The notes: generated by a model from the letters alone, not told the origin. A DNA stretch of 64,000 nucleotides from Tipula vernalis (GCA_958295665.1 OY282560.1:27451492-27515491), one strand, 5' to 3'; positions 33,470 to 46,865 are shown, numbered from the stretch's first letter. Numbers and translations are program-made.

Positions 33470-33850
33470 TAAGCAATTTTACATTTTATTCAAATGGCAC
33501 AAATGCTTTGCAATTTCCCTCAAAAACGAATTATCAAAGCAAAATTGCAATATAGCAAATGTATTTCAGGTTATGGTGCAGCCTTATGACGGTAAAACGC
33601 ATGTATATTTTTCGTTTAAAATTGATGTTTGTCAAGTTATTTTAAAAAATAAAATGAATTTGAGGTTATGGTGTGACCTTGAAACTTTAGGAGAATTTTC
33701 CACTTTATACAAATGACAAAAGCTTATTTGGGATTTTGCCTTAAAATCAATGTTTTTCAAGCTATCTTAAGAGAAATGAATTTGAGGTTATGGTGTGACC
33801 TTGAAACTTAAAGGAAATTTTCCGATTTATATAAATGACACAAAAACTCT
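33470..33850. repeat. Satellite array, left outlier block
   Basis: About three degenerate monomers of the satellite that dominates 35.5-43.6 kb. They carry the marker AATTTGAGGTTATGGTG (for example about 33657 and 33779) and ATTTTCCACTTTATACAAATGACA-type cores. The block is separated from the main array by the LINE. Confidence 0.88.
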
Positions 33851-35545
33851 CGATTGAGTGTTACCAGAGATTTTTGCATGAACATAAGGAACACTAATAT
33901 AGTCCACTTTAATGCTCATAGTATTTAAAAAAACATAAACCCTGGAGGAGTATGTGTTTATGTGGGAAATGAGCTTCACTATACAGTCATTAGTAAATTA
34001 GACATCTTAGGGATTCTAAAATGATAATCGGAGCTTTTTTCGCCTACCTGATGACATTTTAGACATAGAAAATGTACTAAATACAATACATCCACTATAT
34101 GATGATTTTGTTTTAATTGGAGATTTTAATATTAACGTTCTGAAAGATGTCTCACTGAGTAACAATTTTAAAGATTTTTTAGAAACTATCGGCTTGTTAA
34201 TCGTTAATATTGAACCAATCTATTTTACTGGCGCTAGGTCTACGCAGCTTGATCTCATTATTACTAACAACGAGAGAGAGAGAAATTGATCCGTGTTAAA
34301 CAAGTGCCCGTTCCGGGCATCAGCAAACATGATTTGGTTTTTTGTTGTTAAGAAATGTTCTCAACCTATTATAGAGCTTTCAAACTTATCAATTATGCAG
34401 AATTGTTTGGTGATGTCCAACGAATTAATTGGTCTTCATTGTATAATTTACTAAATGTGAATGATCAAATTAATTATTTGAGCAAGTGTCTCCATACCTC
34501 TTACCATAATCATGTTCCTCTAAGTAAAACCAAATCCAAATCTAAATACTTTCGGGCATGATTTAATTCAGAGTTAACAATGGCACTTCTCGAACGTAAC
34601 TTAGCTTATCGGCATTTCAAAATCATCAGGAAAAATGAATCTAAGTTGGCTTGTAACCCACTAAGCAATATATGCAATAGAATTTGCAGAGATGGTAAGC
34701 GCTCATATTTTAATAAATATTTGTCATCTAAACTGCTACAGAAAACGATTTGGAGAAATTTAGCTGATTTAGATATGGTTGATCGTACTAGTCTCAATAA
34801 TATTTTTAATTCCGTTGAATGTTTGATCATTCACTTTCAAAAATTTCTACCGAGTTAAATTTTCACGGTGTAAATATGAGTGAAGTTCATAATGCCATAC
34901 ATAGTATAAGTGCTATTGGAATGGATGGCATTTGCACTAGATTCACAAAACTTATTCTACCTTGTATTATTGAGGTATTAACTCATACATTTAATCATAT
35001 TATAACAACATGAATATAATTCCCCGTTAGCTTGGAAAGCGGCTAAAGTTTCAGGCTGTCTATTGCAATAATTTGCAATAACGATTTCCAAATTTATTAA
35101 GTAGTTGAACCGGTTTATATCAACATTTGATCTTAAACGTATTAATGATTGGTCTAAACAGAATGGTATCAAACTCAATATTGGAAAAACTCAAGCTTTG
35201 CTAGAAAAACGTAAACGCACTAAATTCTAAGAACACTTAACCTAATTGTTCCGAAATTCTTCTACAATTTTAATGGAATGTGCTTCTTTGTTCATGCAAT
35301 TAAGCTTTGTAAATCATTATGGCCAGATATTAAAAAAAATAAGTCGGTGAATAATTTTAAACGGGCCTGTGAAAGATATTTGTAATAATTATATCTGAGC
35401 TGAGTGAAGGATTTGGATGGTGGTAAATGGTTAGTTTACCTGGGTTTTTAGTAACTATTATGATTGTTACTATAATTTTTATGCTATTTACAACTGTAGA
35501 TAGTTCTTTGTGATTCATTTAAGTAAGGACATTTTATCCTTGTGA
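33851..35545 (+). mobile_element. Jockey-type LINE inserted in the satellite
   Basis: The + strand holds, in order but with frameshifts and deletions, an APE-type endonuclease and RT. NIVHFNAHSI (about 33890) and GGVCVYVGNELHYTVISK (about 33945-34000) come first. VLIGDFNINVL, the endonuclease GDFN motif, is at about 34112-34143. Then come ARSTQLDLIITNN (about 34232-34270) and the linker HTSYHNHVPLSKTKSKSKYF (about 34493-34555). RT start IHSISAIGMDGIC...FTKLILPCII is at about 34900-34970, and WKAAKV at about 35033. RT C-terminal INDWSKQNGIKLNIGKTQALL is at about 35140-35200, and the ORF end LWPDIKKNKSVNNFKRACERYL at about 35320-35385. The RT catalytic core between 35050 and 35130 is deleted. 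Satellite sequence lies on both sides. Confidence 0.85.
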
Positions 35546-37149
35546 AATTAGTTATCTAATGAAAAGTGAATTTACATGGTACGACATGAAACTTTAAGGA
35601 CCTTTTCCTCTTTATACAAATGACACAAAAATTTCATAAAATTTCTCGAATTATCCTAAGTGCCGCTTTGAATATTTTAGGGAATTCTCTGCTTTAAGAA
35701 TGTGAGGAGGATTCTCCCCTTATGAATTTAAGGTTATAGTGCAACCTTGAAACTTTGAGGAATTTTTCCGCTTTATACAAATGACGCCAAATCAGTTTTA
35801 CGATTTCCCTTTAAAGCTAATATTAGTCGAGTTATCTTGCAAAAATAAATTTGAGGTTATGGTGCGACCTTCAAACTTTGAGGAAATTTTCCGCTTTATG
35901 CAAAATAATGGCATTGTCTCGCATCCCTTAAAATTAATTTTGTTCGAATTATTTTACAAAAACTAATTTGAGGTGAAAATTTAAAGGAATTTTTCGCTAT
36001 AGACAAATGACACAAAAGCTCATTTGGTTTTTCAAGTTACTTTAAAAACAAAATTAATTTGATTTTTTGCCCTATAACAACTTTGAAAGCTCTTTTGCGA
36101 TTCTCCTTTAAAAAATATATTTCTCGAGTTATCTAAAGCAAAATAAATTTGAGGTCTTTAATCAAAGTTTCCGCTTTATACAAATGACACCAAATCAGTT
36201 TTGCGATTTTCCTTTAAAGTTAATATTTCTCGAGTTATCTGAAGAAAAATGAATTTGAGGTTATGATTCGACCTTTAAATTTTAAGAAAATTTCCACTTT
36301 ATACAAATGACATTATCTCGCAACTCTTAAAATTAATATTTTTTGAGTTATGTTGCAAAAATTAATTTGAGGTGAAAATTTAAAGGAATTTTTCGCTATA
36401 TAGAAATGACACAAAAGCTAGCTCATTTAGGGTAATCCTTCAAAATCAATGTTTTTCAAGTTACCTTAAAAACATAATTAATTTGAGGTTATGTTGCAAC
36501 TTAAAATTTTGAGTAAATTTTCTGATTTATACATGTGAGCTATCTCTTTTGCCATTTTCCTTTAAAATTAATATTTTTTGAGTTATCTAAAGCAAAGTGA
36601 ATTTGAGGTTATTGTGCAACCTCCTAACTTTGAGGAAATTTTCCGCTTTATACAGATGCCGCAAAATCAATTTTGTGATTTTCCTTTAAAGTAAATATTT
36701 CTCAAGTTATCTGAAGGAAAATTAATTTGAGGTTATCATGCGCCTACAAACTTTAAGGAAATTTTCCGCTTTATACGAAAGACATTGTCTCGCATCGCAT
36801 AAAATTATTATTGTTCGAGCTATCTCACAAAAATAAATATAAGGTGAAAATTTAAAAGAATTTTTCGCGATATACAAATGACAAAAAAGCTCATTTGTGA
36901 TATTCCTTCAAAATCAACGTTTTTCAAGTTACCATAAAAACAAAATTAATTTGAGGTTATAGTGCAACCTTGAAACTTTGTGGAAATTGTGTGCTTTATA
37001 CAAACGACACAAAAGCTCTTCTGCGATTTTCCTTTAAAATTAATATTTTTCGAGTTATCTACAGAAAACTGAATTCGAGGTTATGGTGCGACCTTCAAAA
37101 TTTAAAGGAATTTTCCGCTTTATACAAATGATACAAAAGTCTATTTGGG

Positions 37150-39323
37150 ATATGCCTTCAAAATCAATGTTTTTTAAGTGGTTATGGTGCAACCTTGAAA
37201 CTTTGAGGAAATTGTGTGCTTTATACAAATGACACAAAATCTCTTTTGCGATATTCGAAAAATGAATTTGAGGTTATGATGCGACCTTCAGACTTTAAGG
37301 AAATTTTCCGCTTTATTCAAATGACGCTAAATCAATTTTGCGATTTTCCTTAAAATTTAATATTTTTCGAGTGATCTGAAGAAAAATGAATTTGAGGTTA
37401 TGATGCGACCTTTAAACTTTAATTAAATTTTCCGCTTTATACAAATGACGCTAAATCAATTTTGCGATTTTCCTTAAAATTTAATATTTTTCTAGTGATC
37501 TGAAGAAAAATGAATTTGAGGTTATGATGCGACCTTCAAACTTTAAGGAAATTTTCCGCTTTATACAAATGACATTATCTCGCAACCCCTAAAATTCATA
37601 TTTTTCGAGTTATCTAAAAAAAAATTAATTTGAGGTTATGGTGCAACCTTGAAACTTTAAGGAAAATTTTCCCTTTGTACAAATAACGCAAAATCAGTTT
37701 TTGAGATTTTCCTATTAAATGAATATTTTTCGTGTTATCTTACAAAAATAAATTTGAGGTCAAAATTTAAAGGAATTTTTCGCTATATACAAATGACACA
37801 AAAGCCTATTTGGGATATTCCTTCCAAATCAATATTTTTTAAGTTATCTTAAAAAAGAAATTAATTAGAGGTTATGGGGCAATCTTGAAACTTTGAGAAA
37901 AGTTTCCGCTTTATACAAGTGACGCCAAATCAGTTTTGCGATTTTCCTTTAAAGTTAATATTTATCGAGTTATCTTACAAAAATAAATTTGAGGTTATGG
38001 TGCGACTTTCAAACTTTGAGGAAATTTTTCGCTTTATGCAAATGACATTGTCTTGCATCGCTTAAAATTAATATTGTTCAAATTATTTTACAAAAATTAA
38101 TTTAAGATGAAAATTTAAAGGAATTTTCCGCTATAGACATTTTTGAGGAAATTTTTCGCTTTATACAAATGACACAAAAGCTCAAAATTTAAATGAATTT
38201 TCCGCTTTATACAAATGACACAAAAGTCCATTTGGGATATGCCTTCAAAATCAATGTTTTTTAAGTGGTTATGGTGCAACCTTGAAACTTTGAGGAAATT
38301 GTGTGCTTTATACAAATGACACAAAATCTCTTTTGCGATATTCGAAAAATGAATTTGAGGTTATGATGCGACCTTCAGACTTTAAGGAAATTTTCCGCTT
38401 TATTCAAATGACGCTAAATCAATTTTGCGATTTTCCTTAAAATTTAATATTTTTCGAGTGATCTGAAGAAAAATGAATTTGAGGTTATGATGCGACCTTT
38501 AAACTTTAATTAAATTTTCCGCTTTATACAAATGACGCTAAATCAATTTTGCGATTTTCCTTAAAATTTAATATTTTTCTAGTGATCTGAAGAAAAATGA
38601 ATTTGAGGTTATGATGCGACCTTCAAACTTTAAGGAAATTTTCCGCTTTATACAAATGACATTATCTCGCAACCCCTAAAATTCATATTTTTCGAGTTAT
38701 CTAAAAAAAAATTAATTTGAGGTTATGGTGCAACCTTGAAACTTTAAGGAAAATTTTCCCTTTGTACAAATAACGCAAAATCAGTTTTTGAGATTTTCCT
38801 ATTAAATGAATATTTTTCGTGTTATCTTACAAAAATAAATTTGAGGTCAAAATTTAAAGGAATTTTTCGCTATATACAAATGACACAAAAGCCTATTTGG
38901 GATATTCCTTCCAAATCAATATTTTTTAAGTTATCTTAAAAAAGAAATTAATTAGAGGTTATGGGGCAATCTTGAAACTTTGAGAAAAGTTTCCGCTTTA
39001 TACAAGTGACGCCAAATCAGTTTTGCGATTTTCCTTTAAAGTTAATATTTATCGAGTTATCTTACAAAAATAAATTTGAGGTTATGGTGCGACTTTCAAA
39101 CTTTGAGGAAATTTTTCGCTTTATGCAAATGACATTGTCTTGCATCGCTTAAAATTAATATTGTTCAAATTATTTTACAAAAATTAATTTAAGATGAAAA
39201 TTTAAAGGAATTTTCCGCTATAGACATTTTTGAGGAAATTTTTCGCTTTATACAAATGACACAAAAGCTCAAAATTTAAATGAATTTTCCGCTTTATACA
39301 AATGACACAAAAGTCCATTTGGG
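37150..39323. repeat. 1087-bp near-identical tandem segment (x2)
   Basis: Markers recur at an exact offset of 1087: GCGATATTCG at 37248 and 38335, with the edge of a diverged third occurrence at 39422 (GCGATTTCCG). Copy 1 is about 37150-38236 and copy 2 about 38237-39323. Stretches compared through both, for example around 37260 against 38347 and 37710 against 38797, are identical. Each copy contains about nine basic monomers. Confidence 0.88.
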
Positions 39324-42220
39324 ATATGCCTTCAAAATCAATGTTTTTTAAGTGGTTATGGTGCAACCTTGAAACTTTGAGGAAATTGTGTGCTTTATAC
39401 AAATAACACAAAATCTCTTTTGCGATTTCCGAAAAATGAATTTGAGGTTATGATGCGACCTTCAAACTTTGAGGAAGTGTCCCGCTTTATACAAATGATA
39501 TTATCTCGCAACCCCTAAAATTAATATTTTTCGAGTTATCTAAAGAAAAATGAATTTGAGGTTATGATGCAACCTTGAAACTTTGAGAAAATTTTCCGCT
39601 TTATACAAATGACGCAAAATCAGTTTTAGTGATTTTCCTATTAAAATTAATATGTTTCGTGTTATCTACAAAAATAATATTAAGGTGAAAATTTAAAGGA
39701 ATTTTTCGTTATATACAAATGACACAAAAGTCGATTTGGGACATTCCTTCAAAATCAATGTTTTTCAAGTGCTTATGGTGCAACCTTGAAACTTTGAGGA
39801 TGTTGTGTGCTTTATACAAATGACACAAAATCTCTTTTACGATTTCCGAAAAATGAATTTGAGGTTATGATGCGACCTTCAAACTTTGAGGAAATGTTCC
39901 GCTTTCTACAAATGACGCCAAATCAGTTTTGCTATTTTTCTTTAAAATTAATATTTTTCGAGTTATCTGCAGGAAATTGAATTCTAAGTTATGGTGCGAC
40001 CTTCAAAATTTAAAGGAATTTTCCGCTTTATACAAATAACACAACAGCTCATTTGGGATATTCCTTACAAATCAATGTTTTTCAAGTTATCTTAAAAACG
40101 AAATTAATCTGAGGTTATGGTGTAACCATGAAACTTTGAGGACATTTTTCGCTTTATTCACACAAGCCCTTTTGCGATTTTCCTTTGAAATTAATATTTT
40201 TCGAGTTAACTAAAGCAAAGTGAATTTGAGGTTATGCTGCAACCTCCCAACTTTGAGGAAATTCTCCGCTTTATACAAATGACGCAAAATCAGTTTTGTG
40301 ATTTTCCGTTAAAGTAAATATTTCTCAAGTTATCTGAAGAAAAATGAATTTGAGGTTATGATGCGCCTTCAAACTATGAAGAAATTTTCCGCTTTATGCA
40401 AATGATATTGTCTCTCATAGCTTAAAATTAATATTTTTCGAATTATTTTACAAAAATTAATTTGAGGTGAAAATTTAAAAGAATTTTTCGCTATATACAA
40501 ATGACGCAAAAGCTCATTTGGGATATTCCTTCAAAATCAATGTTTTTCAAGTTACAATAAAAACAAAATTAATTTGATGTTTAGGTGCAACCTTGAAACT
40601 TTGAGGAAATTTTCCGCTTTATACAAATGACACAAAAGCTCTTTTGCGATTTTACTTTAAAATTAGTATTTTTCGAGTTATCTAAACAAAAATGAATTCA
40701 AAATAAGGAATTTTCCGATTTATACAAATGACATAAAAGCTCATTTAAGAAACCTCATTTAATAAATTAATTTGAGGTTATGGTGCTACCTTCAAACTTT
40801 GAGGAAGTTTTCCGCTTAATGCAAATAACATTGTCTCGCATCGCTTAAAATTAATATTGTTCGAATTATTTTACAAATTTTTCGCTATAGACAAATGACA
40901 TAAAAGCTCATTTGGGATATACCTTCAAAATTATGTTTTTCAAGTTACTTTAAAAACAAAATTAATTTGAGGTTATTGTGCAATTTTGAAATTTTGAGAA
41001 AATTTACCGCTTTATACAAATGGCACAAAAGCTCTTTTGCGATTTTTCTTTAAAATTAATATTTTTCGAGTTATTCAAAGCAAAATGAATTTGAGGTTAT
41101 TGTGCGACCTCCCAACTTTGAGGAAATTTTCCGCTTTATACAGATGGCCCAAAATACATTTTGTGATTTTCCTTTAAAGTAAATATTTCTCAAGTTATCT
41201 GAAGGAAAATGAATTTGAGGTTAACATGCGCCTTCAAACTTAAAGGAAATTTTCCGCTTTATACGAATGACATTGTCTCGCATCCCTTAAAATTAATATT
41301 GTTCGAATTATTTTACAAAAATTAATTTGAGGTGAAAATTTAAAGGAATTTTTCGCTATATACAAATGACACTAAAGCTCATTTGGGATATTCATTCAAA
41401 ATCAATGTTTTTTAAGTTACCATAAAAACAAAATTAATTTGATGTTATGGTGCAACTTTGAAACTTTGGGGAAATTTTCCGCTTTCTACAAATGACACAA
41501 AAGCTCATTTGGAATTTTCCTTACAAATAAATGTTTTTCAATTTATTTTTAAAAAGAATTTAATATGAGGTTATGGTGCTACCTTGAAACTTTAAGGACA
41601 TTTTTCGCTTTATACACAAAAGTTCTTTTGGCAATTTTTCTTTAAAATTAATATTCTTTGAGTAATCTAAGGCAAATTATATTTGAGGTTATGCTGCACC
41701 CCCCCAACTTTGAGGAAATTGTCCGATTTATGCAAATGACGTATAATCAGTTTTAAAATTTTCCTTTAAAGTAAATATTTCTCAAGTTATCTGAAGATAA
41801 ATGAATTTGAGGTTATGATGCGCCTTCAAACTTTAAGAAAATTTTCCGCTTTATGCAAATGATATTATTTCGCATAACCTTAAAATTAATATTTTTCGAG
41901 CTACCTTAGAATAATAAATTTGAGGTGAAAATTTAAAAGAATTTTCCGCTATAATCAAATGACACAAAAGCCCATTTGGGATATGCCTTCAAAATCAATG
42001 TTTTTCAAGTTATCTTAAAAAGAAATGAATTTGAGGTTATGGTGCAACCTTGAAACTTTGGGAAAATTTTCCGATTTATGCAAATGACATTGTGTCACAT
42101 CGCTTAAAAATAATATTATTCGAATTATTTAAAAAAATTAATTTAAGGTGAAAATTTAAAAGAATTTTTCGCTATATACAAATGACACAAAAGCTCATTT
42201 GGGATATTCCTTAAAAATCA

Positions 42221-42399
42221 ATGTTTTTCATGTTACCATTAAAACAAAATTAATTTGATGTTATGGTGCAACCTTGAAACTTTGAGGAAATTTTCCGCTT
42301 CATACAATGTCATTTGTATGAAGCGGAAAATTTCCTTAAAATTTCAAGGTTGCACCATAACATCAAATTAATTTTGTTTTAATGGTAACTTGAAAAACA
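42221..42399. repeat. Long hairpin inside the satellite
   Basis: Left arm 42221-42307 and right arm 42313-42399 are inverted copies of one satellite stretch. Mirrored landmarks are GATGTTATGGTGCAACCTTG and its complement CAAGGTTGCACCATAACATC. Arms are about 87 bp with few mismatches around a loop of about 5 bases. This is the only place in the array where monomer orientation flips. Confidence 0.92.
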
Positions 42400-43640
42400 C
42401 TCATACAAATGACACAAAAGCTCTATTGCGATTTTCCTTTGAAATTAATATTTTTCGAGTTATCTACAGAAAACTGAATTCGAGATTATGGTGCAACCTT
42501 CAAAATTAAAAGGAATTTTCCGCTTTATACAAATGACACAAAAGCTCATTTGGGATATTCCTTGCAAAATTATTGTTTTTCAAGTTCTCTTAAAAAAAAA
42601 ATTAACTTCAGGTTAGGGTGCAACCTTGAAACTTTGACGACATTTTTCGCTTTATACACAAAAGCTCTTTGTCGATTTTTTTTTTAAATTAATATTTTTC
42701 GTTATTTAAAGCAAAGTGAATTTGAGGTTATGCTGCAACCTCCCAACTTTGAGGAAATTGTCCGCACAAATGTCCCAAAATCAGTTTTGTGATTTTAGTT
42801 TAAAGTAAATATTTTTCAAGTTATCTGAAGAAAAATGAATTTGAGGTTATGAATGCGCCTTCAAACTTTAAGGAAATTTTCCGCTTTATACAAATGATAT
42901 TATCTCGCATTCCTTAAAATTAATATTTTTCGAGTTACCTTACAATAACTAATTTGAGGTGAAAATTTAAAAGAATTTTTCGCTATATACAAATGACACA
43001 AAATTCCATTTGGGATATGCCTTCAAAATCAATGTTTTTGAAGTGGTTATGGTGCAACCTTGAAACTTTGAGGAAATTGTGTGCTTTATACAAATGACAC
43101 AAAATTTTTTTGGTGATTTTCAAAAAATGAGTTTGAGGTTATGATGCGACCTTCAGACTTTAAGAAATATTTCCGCTTTATAGAAATGATGCCAAATCAG
43201 TTTTGCGATTTTCCTTTAAAGTTAATATTTCTTGGATTATCTGAAGAAAACTGAGTTTGAGGTTATGGTGCAACCTTGCAACTTTGAGGAAATTTTCCGC
43301 TTTATACAAATGACGCAAATTCCGTTGTGAGATTTTCCTTTAAAATTAATATTTTTCAAGTTGTCTTACGAAAATAGATTTGAGGTTATGGTGCGACCTT
43401 CAAATTTTAAAGGAATTTTCCGCTGTATACTAATGATACAAAAGCTACTTATTTTAAAATCAATGCTTTTCAAGTTATCTGAAGAAAAAAGATTTTGTGG
43501 TTGTGGTGATACCTTGAAACTTTATGAAAATTTTCCGCGTTTTACAAACGATAGAAATAACGATAGAAAAACTGTTGTGCGATTTTCTTTAAAATTAATA
43601 TTTTTCGAGTTATCTAAAGAAAAATGAATTTGAGCTTGTT

Positions 43641-43794
43641 AAAAATAACCCAAAAAATTGGGAGTAAAAATAAGCTTCCGTCGTTTTACAAAATCATACT
43701 AAGCTTGCCGTATGAGCTTGCAATTTTTTAAAAACACCATCAAAATATTATTGATTTTGTTTTCCTAATTAATTTTTCATAATTGATCTTATAT
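43641..43794. other. Satellite-mariner junction
   Basis: Short non-repetitive AT-rich sequence after the array ends. Nothing recognised. Confidence 0.4.
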
Positions 43795-44520
43795 GAGCAT
43801 ATGCTGAAGCCTGTATGAGTGAACCAACGTGTCTTGAATGGTTTCGACGATTCAATAATGGTGATTTTGATGTTGAAGGTAAGGAACGCATTATAAGGCT
43901 AAAATTTTTGGAAGATGGGGAAATGAAAGCAATTCTGAATGAAGATGGATGTCGAACATAATTACAACTTGCAAAATTATTAGGAGTGACTCAAGAAGCC
44001 ATCACCACTCGGTTGCATGTAATCAGAATGATTCAAAAGCAATGGAATTGAGTTCCATATGGATTGAAGTTCAGAGGCATAGAACGGCGTTTTTTCACTT
44101 GGCGAAGTGTTGCTTGAACGGCAAAAACGGAAATGTTTTTTGTATCGAATCGTTACGGGTAATGAAAATTGGTACCATTATGACAATCTAAATCTAAACG
44201 CTACCGACTCCAATTAATGAGTTTTAATTGACCGAGGCGAATTGGCCACGGAAATCGTGCGACTTGACACCCTTGGACCTATTGTTTTGAGCTTATCTTA
44301 AACGTAAGGTTAATAAGCCAGCAACAATTCAAGAGTTAAAGGACGAGGTAATAAGGTATATTGGTGGAATAGAAAAGCAATTATGCCAGGATGTCATCCT
44401 AAAATTTGGACAAAAGGATTGGTATGTGCTGTAGAAGTCATGCGGAACATTGAGCCGATATTATCTTTCAGACATAATTGTTATCGATCTATAAGCGTGA
44501 TTCAATAAAGACATCAAAAT
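43795..44520 (+). pseudogene. Decayed mariner transposase, possibly chimeric
   Basis: The + strand opens with MSEPTCLEWFRRFNNGDFDV, LAKLLGVTQEAITTRLHVI and MIQKQWN (about 43812-44055). These are the HTH region of a classical DD34D mariner. The RRFFTW stretch and remnants up to HYDN, just past the first catalytic D, follow (to about 44190), then RYRLQLM. Everything containing the second catalytic D is missing. It then continues with NWPRKSCDLTPLD, NKPATIQELKDEVIRYIG and KQLCQDVI (about 44235-44390). The SCDLTPLDFFLWG style of that part belongs to the other mariner-like group seen at 3668-4965. Either a large deletion or a fusion of two elements explains this. Dead copy; terminal repeats not identified. 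Confidence 0.75.
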
Positions 44521-45904
44521 GATTCCAACGCCATAAGTTTTTATTTACTATTCACATATTGAAACTGTTATTGGTACATCCGTTAGATAAAATTTTGTTA
44601 AAAATTGTAAGGCCGGCAGCGGCGTTACCGAGGGTGGACCTATATTTTCACAAAACTTCTTAGAACAAGCCCATCCCCTTTAAATTAATAACAAAATATG
44701 TTTCAGAAAGCTCCGCGTATCAGAGAGCTAAACGTTTTTTGTATAGTTACACTTTATGTAAAACCTTTACACCGGCAACACTGTTACAAGCTGCAGAGGA
44801 GATTGGATTCAGTCGATAATATAAATTTTTTGGAGAACATACAATTGAGTGGTCAAGATAAATATTAGTTTTCGAAGTAAATAAATAATGTCACTCTTTG
44901 TCGAAATTATAAATTTTAGTAAGAAAAAAACCAAAAATAAATTTCGGAATAATTTCGTGCACATAAAAGAAATCATTTTGATGTCTGCTTTCCATATACA
45001 TCTGACCTGATTGAAACGTCTTGTATATCATATACCCAGAAAACGTTACACAAAAAACCAAAAATATAATCAGAACTTCATAAAATTTTAGGTTTTTAGA
45101 TACAATGACTAATTTCAATTTATTATGTACATATGTATGTACTTTGAATTCCGCGAATACATTTTGTATTTTTGTGTTGACGTCAAAGTGCGAATATCGA
45201 GAATGTAATCGAGAGTATTTAAAATTTGTTGGTGACACAACTTCCAAAAAAACTTTGTTATTATTTGCTTATTCATTTGATCACCCTCCTAAATATATGT
45301 AATTGCCTGCACAAAATATTGTCTAAACCATTTGTTGGAAGTCATCAAAAAACCCTAAATTACATAATGACTCTTCGAATTTTGTTATCATATCAAAATC
45401 ATATTTTATATAATCAGACATTAATTATGTACAAAAAAAATACGTTTGACCACTCATCCTGAGACAAAAAAAATACTCTTCTTGATTACATAAGTAATCT
45501 GTTTTTGAAGAATTTGTTCACATCCATAATTAATAAAAAAATATTGTCAAGTATTATATCCGAGAATGGGATAGGGTGACATAAGTTGCTTATGTCTATT
45601 GTACGAGACAATTTTGTTGGATAATATTATAAAATCTCGACGAGTGCCCAACCCACACCACACTTTGATTTGCCTATTTTTCCCAAGAAAAACACAAATC
45701 ATTATTTTTTGTTTTATTTTAGTTTTTCCGACGAAATCGTATAATGTTGTATAAATGGATCCGAGGTGTGAGAAGTAGGTATTTAGGTACTTAGATATGT
45801 ATACTATATCATTATGATTTTTTTTTTTTTTTATGTAATTAGATTGAATCATCTTTAGTATTTTGATATGTCATTTTCAGAATTTCATTCATTTTTATAG
45901 ATGT
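44521..45904. other. No gene recognised
   Basis: AT-rich. Open frames near 44891-45247 (-), 45226-45462 (+) and 45547-45852 (-) lack family features. A T-run lies near 45820-45832. Probably intron or intergenic DNA left of the host exon. Confidence 0.4.
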
Positions 45905-46180
45905 AAAGTGATTCATTTTAATTGGGAACTCAATGTGACACTAAAATAAAATACAAATTCGCATTTCTGTTTACCAATTGATGAATCAAGTGTAGTAGGG
46001 CTCGGCACACTTTTTAAGGCATATGCCAAACGTATCTATATAAAGAGACACACAATACTATTGAGGTCAAGCAATAAGTTTTGCTGAGAAAAATTTATTT
46101 TTCAAGAAATTAATAAAAAAGCAGCTGCGTGTCTGGTGAAAATAATTTGAGAATTCTTAGTAGTGGGACTGTCGTAATTT
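45905..46180 (+). repeat. Degenerate direct repeat, copy 1
   Basis: Weakly matches 46866-47125 in the same order: GTGATTCATTTTAA, GGCTCGGCACACTTTTTAA, AGCAGCTGCGTG and AGTGGGACTGTC. An old duplication or two relics of one element. Confidence 0.45.
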
Positions 46181-46865
46181 TAGTTAATTTAAAACAAGTA
46201 ATTTTTTAATCTGGGAAATTTAAAATTATTCGAAAAACTCTTTTTTCCAATTTTGTCTCTTAGAACTGAAGACTATAATTGCACTGTATACTAACCCCAT
46301 ATAATATACTCTCTTATGGTACTGCCGGTTGCTTATTCACGTACAAAGACATTAAGGAAGCAAATTCTAAGTGGAAGGATATAAAATACTTTTATTGTTT
46401 ACCTAATGCCCTCATCAAATCTTCACGAGGCTAGGGCCGAATAAAGCAATGTTAGCAAACCCTTTTCCCACCATGACAAGCTGGACAGCCGAGCTGTGAC
46501 ATTCTTCAGATACCTAACTGTTTCGTCAAAGAAATTCACCGGTACGTGGTTAACAGCCCATTTGAACGACTTGGAATCTATGTACAGTAAACGATCCTGG
46601 AACGATGTTGAAATCAATGAAACCCTGATCAACCCAGTAAACACTCAGTTAAGCAACGAATAAATACGGTTCAGAAGTGTAATCTGTATTATTATCTGTC
46701 TATAGTTTTCAATGTATTTTCGTCACTGTTGTACTGTGAAAAGGAGTAAATAGTATTTAAACCACCAAATATAAAAAGAAAATTGTGTTAAATCGGTGAC
46801 AAACACAATTTTATCAAAAAATTAGATTTTCATTCATTAAAACATAAATTGTGTTGTACATCAAA
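46181..46865. other. Non-coding between degenerate repeats
   Basis: AT-rich. A 73-codon - strand frame at 46423-46644 has somewhat protein-like content but no identifiable family. Likely intronic. Confidence 0.35.

Larger units (their letters stand above)
35546..43640. repeat. Main satellite array, about 8 kb
   Basis: Tandem AT-rich monomers of about 112-124 bp. The consensus runs from AATTTGAGGTTATGGTGCAACC through CTTTGAGGAAATTTTCCGC, TTTATACAAATGACACAAAA, a GCGATTTTCCTTTAAAATTAAT-like core and TTTTTCGAGTTATCT back to the start. Measured marker spacings near 37.3-37.9 kb are 124, 124, 114, 124 and 112. Monomers differ by substitutions and partial deletions, so the array is old, with younger amplified segments inside. 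No gene. Short open frames repeated at 37055, 38115 and 39202 on the - strand are by-products of the repeat. Confidence 0.95.

Noticed and set aside
37055..39411. Conserved - strand peptide repeated at 37055, 38115 and 39202
   Set aside because: It is a translation of the satellite monomers and of the 1087-bp duplication, not a gene family.
44891..45247. 118-codon - strand ORF with a membrane-like segment
   Set aside because: No ATG start, AT-rich composition that favours Phe/Ile/Tyr/Lys codons, no splice support and no recognised family.
46423..46644. 73-codon - strand ORF
   Set aside because: Somewhat protein-like but without a recognised motif or convincing splice sites. Not enough support.
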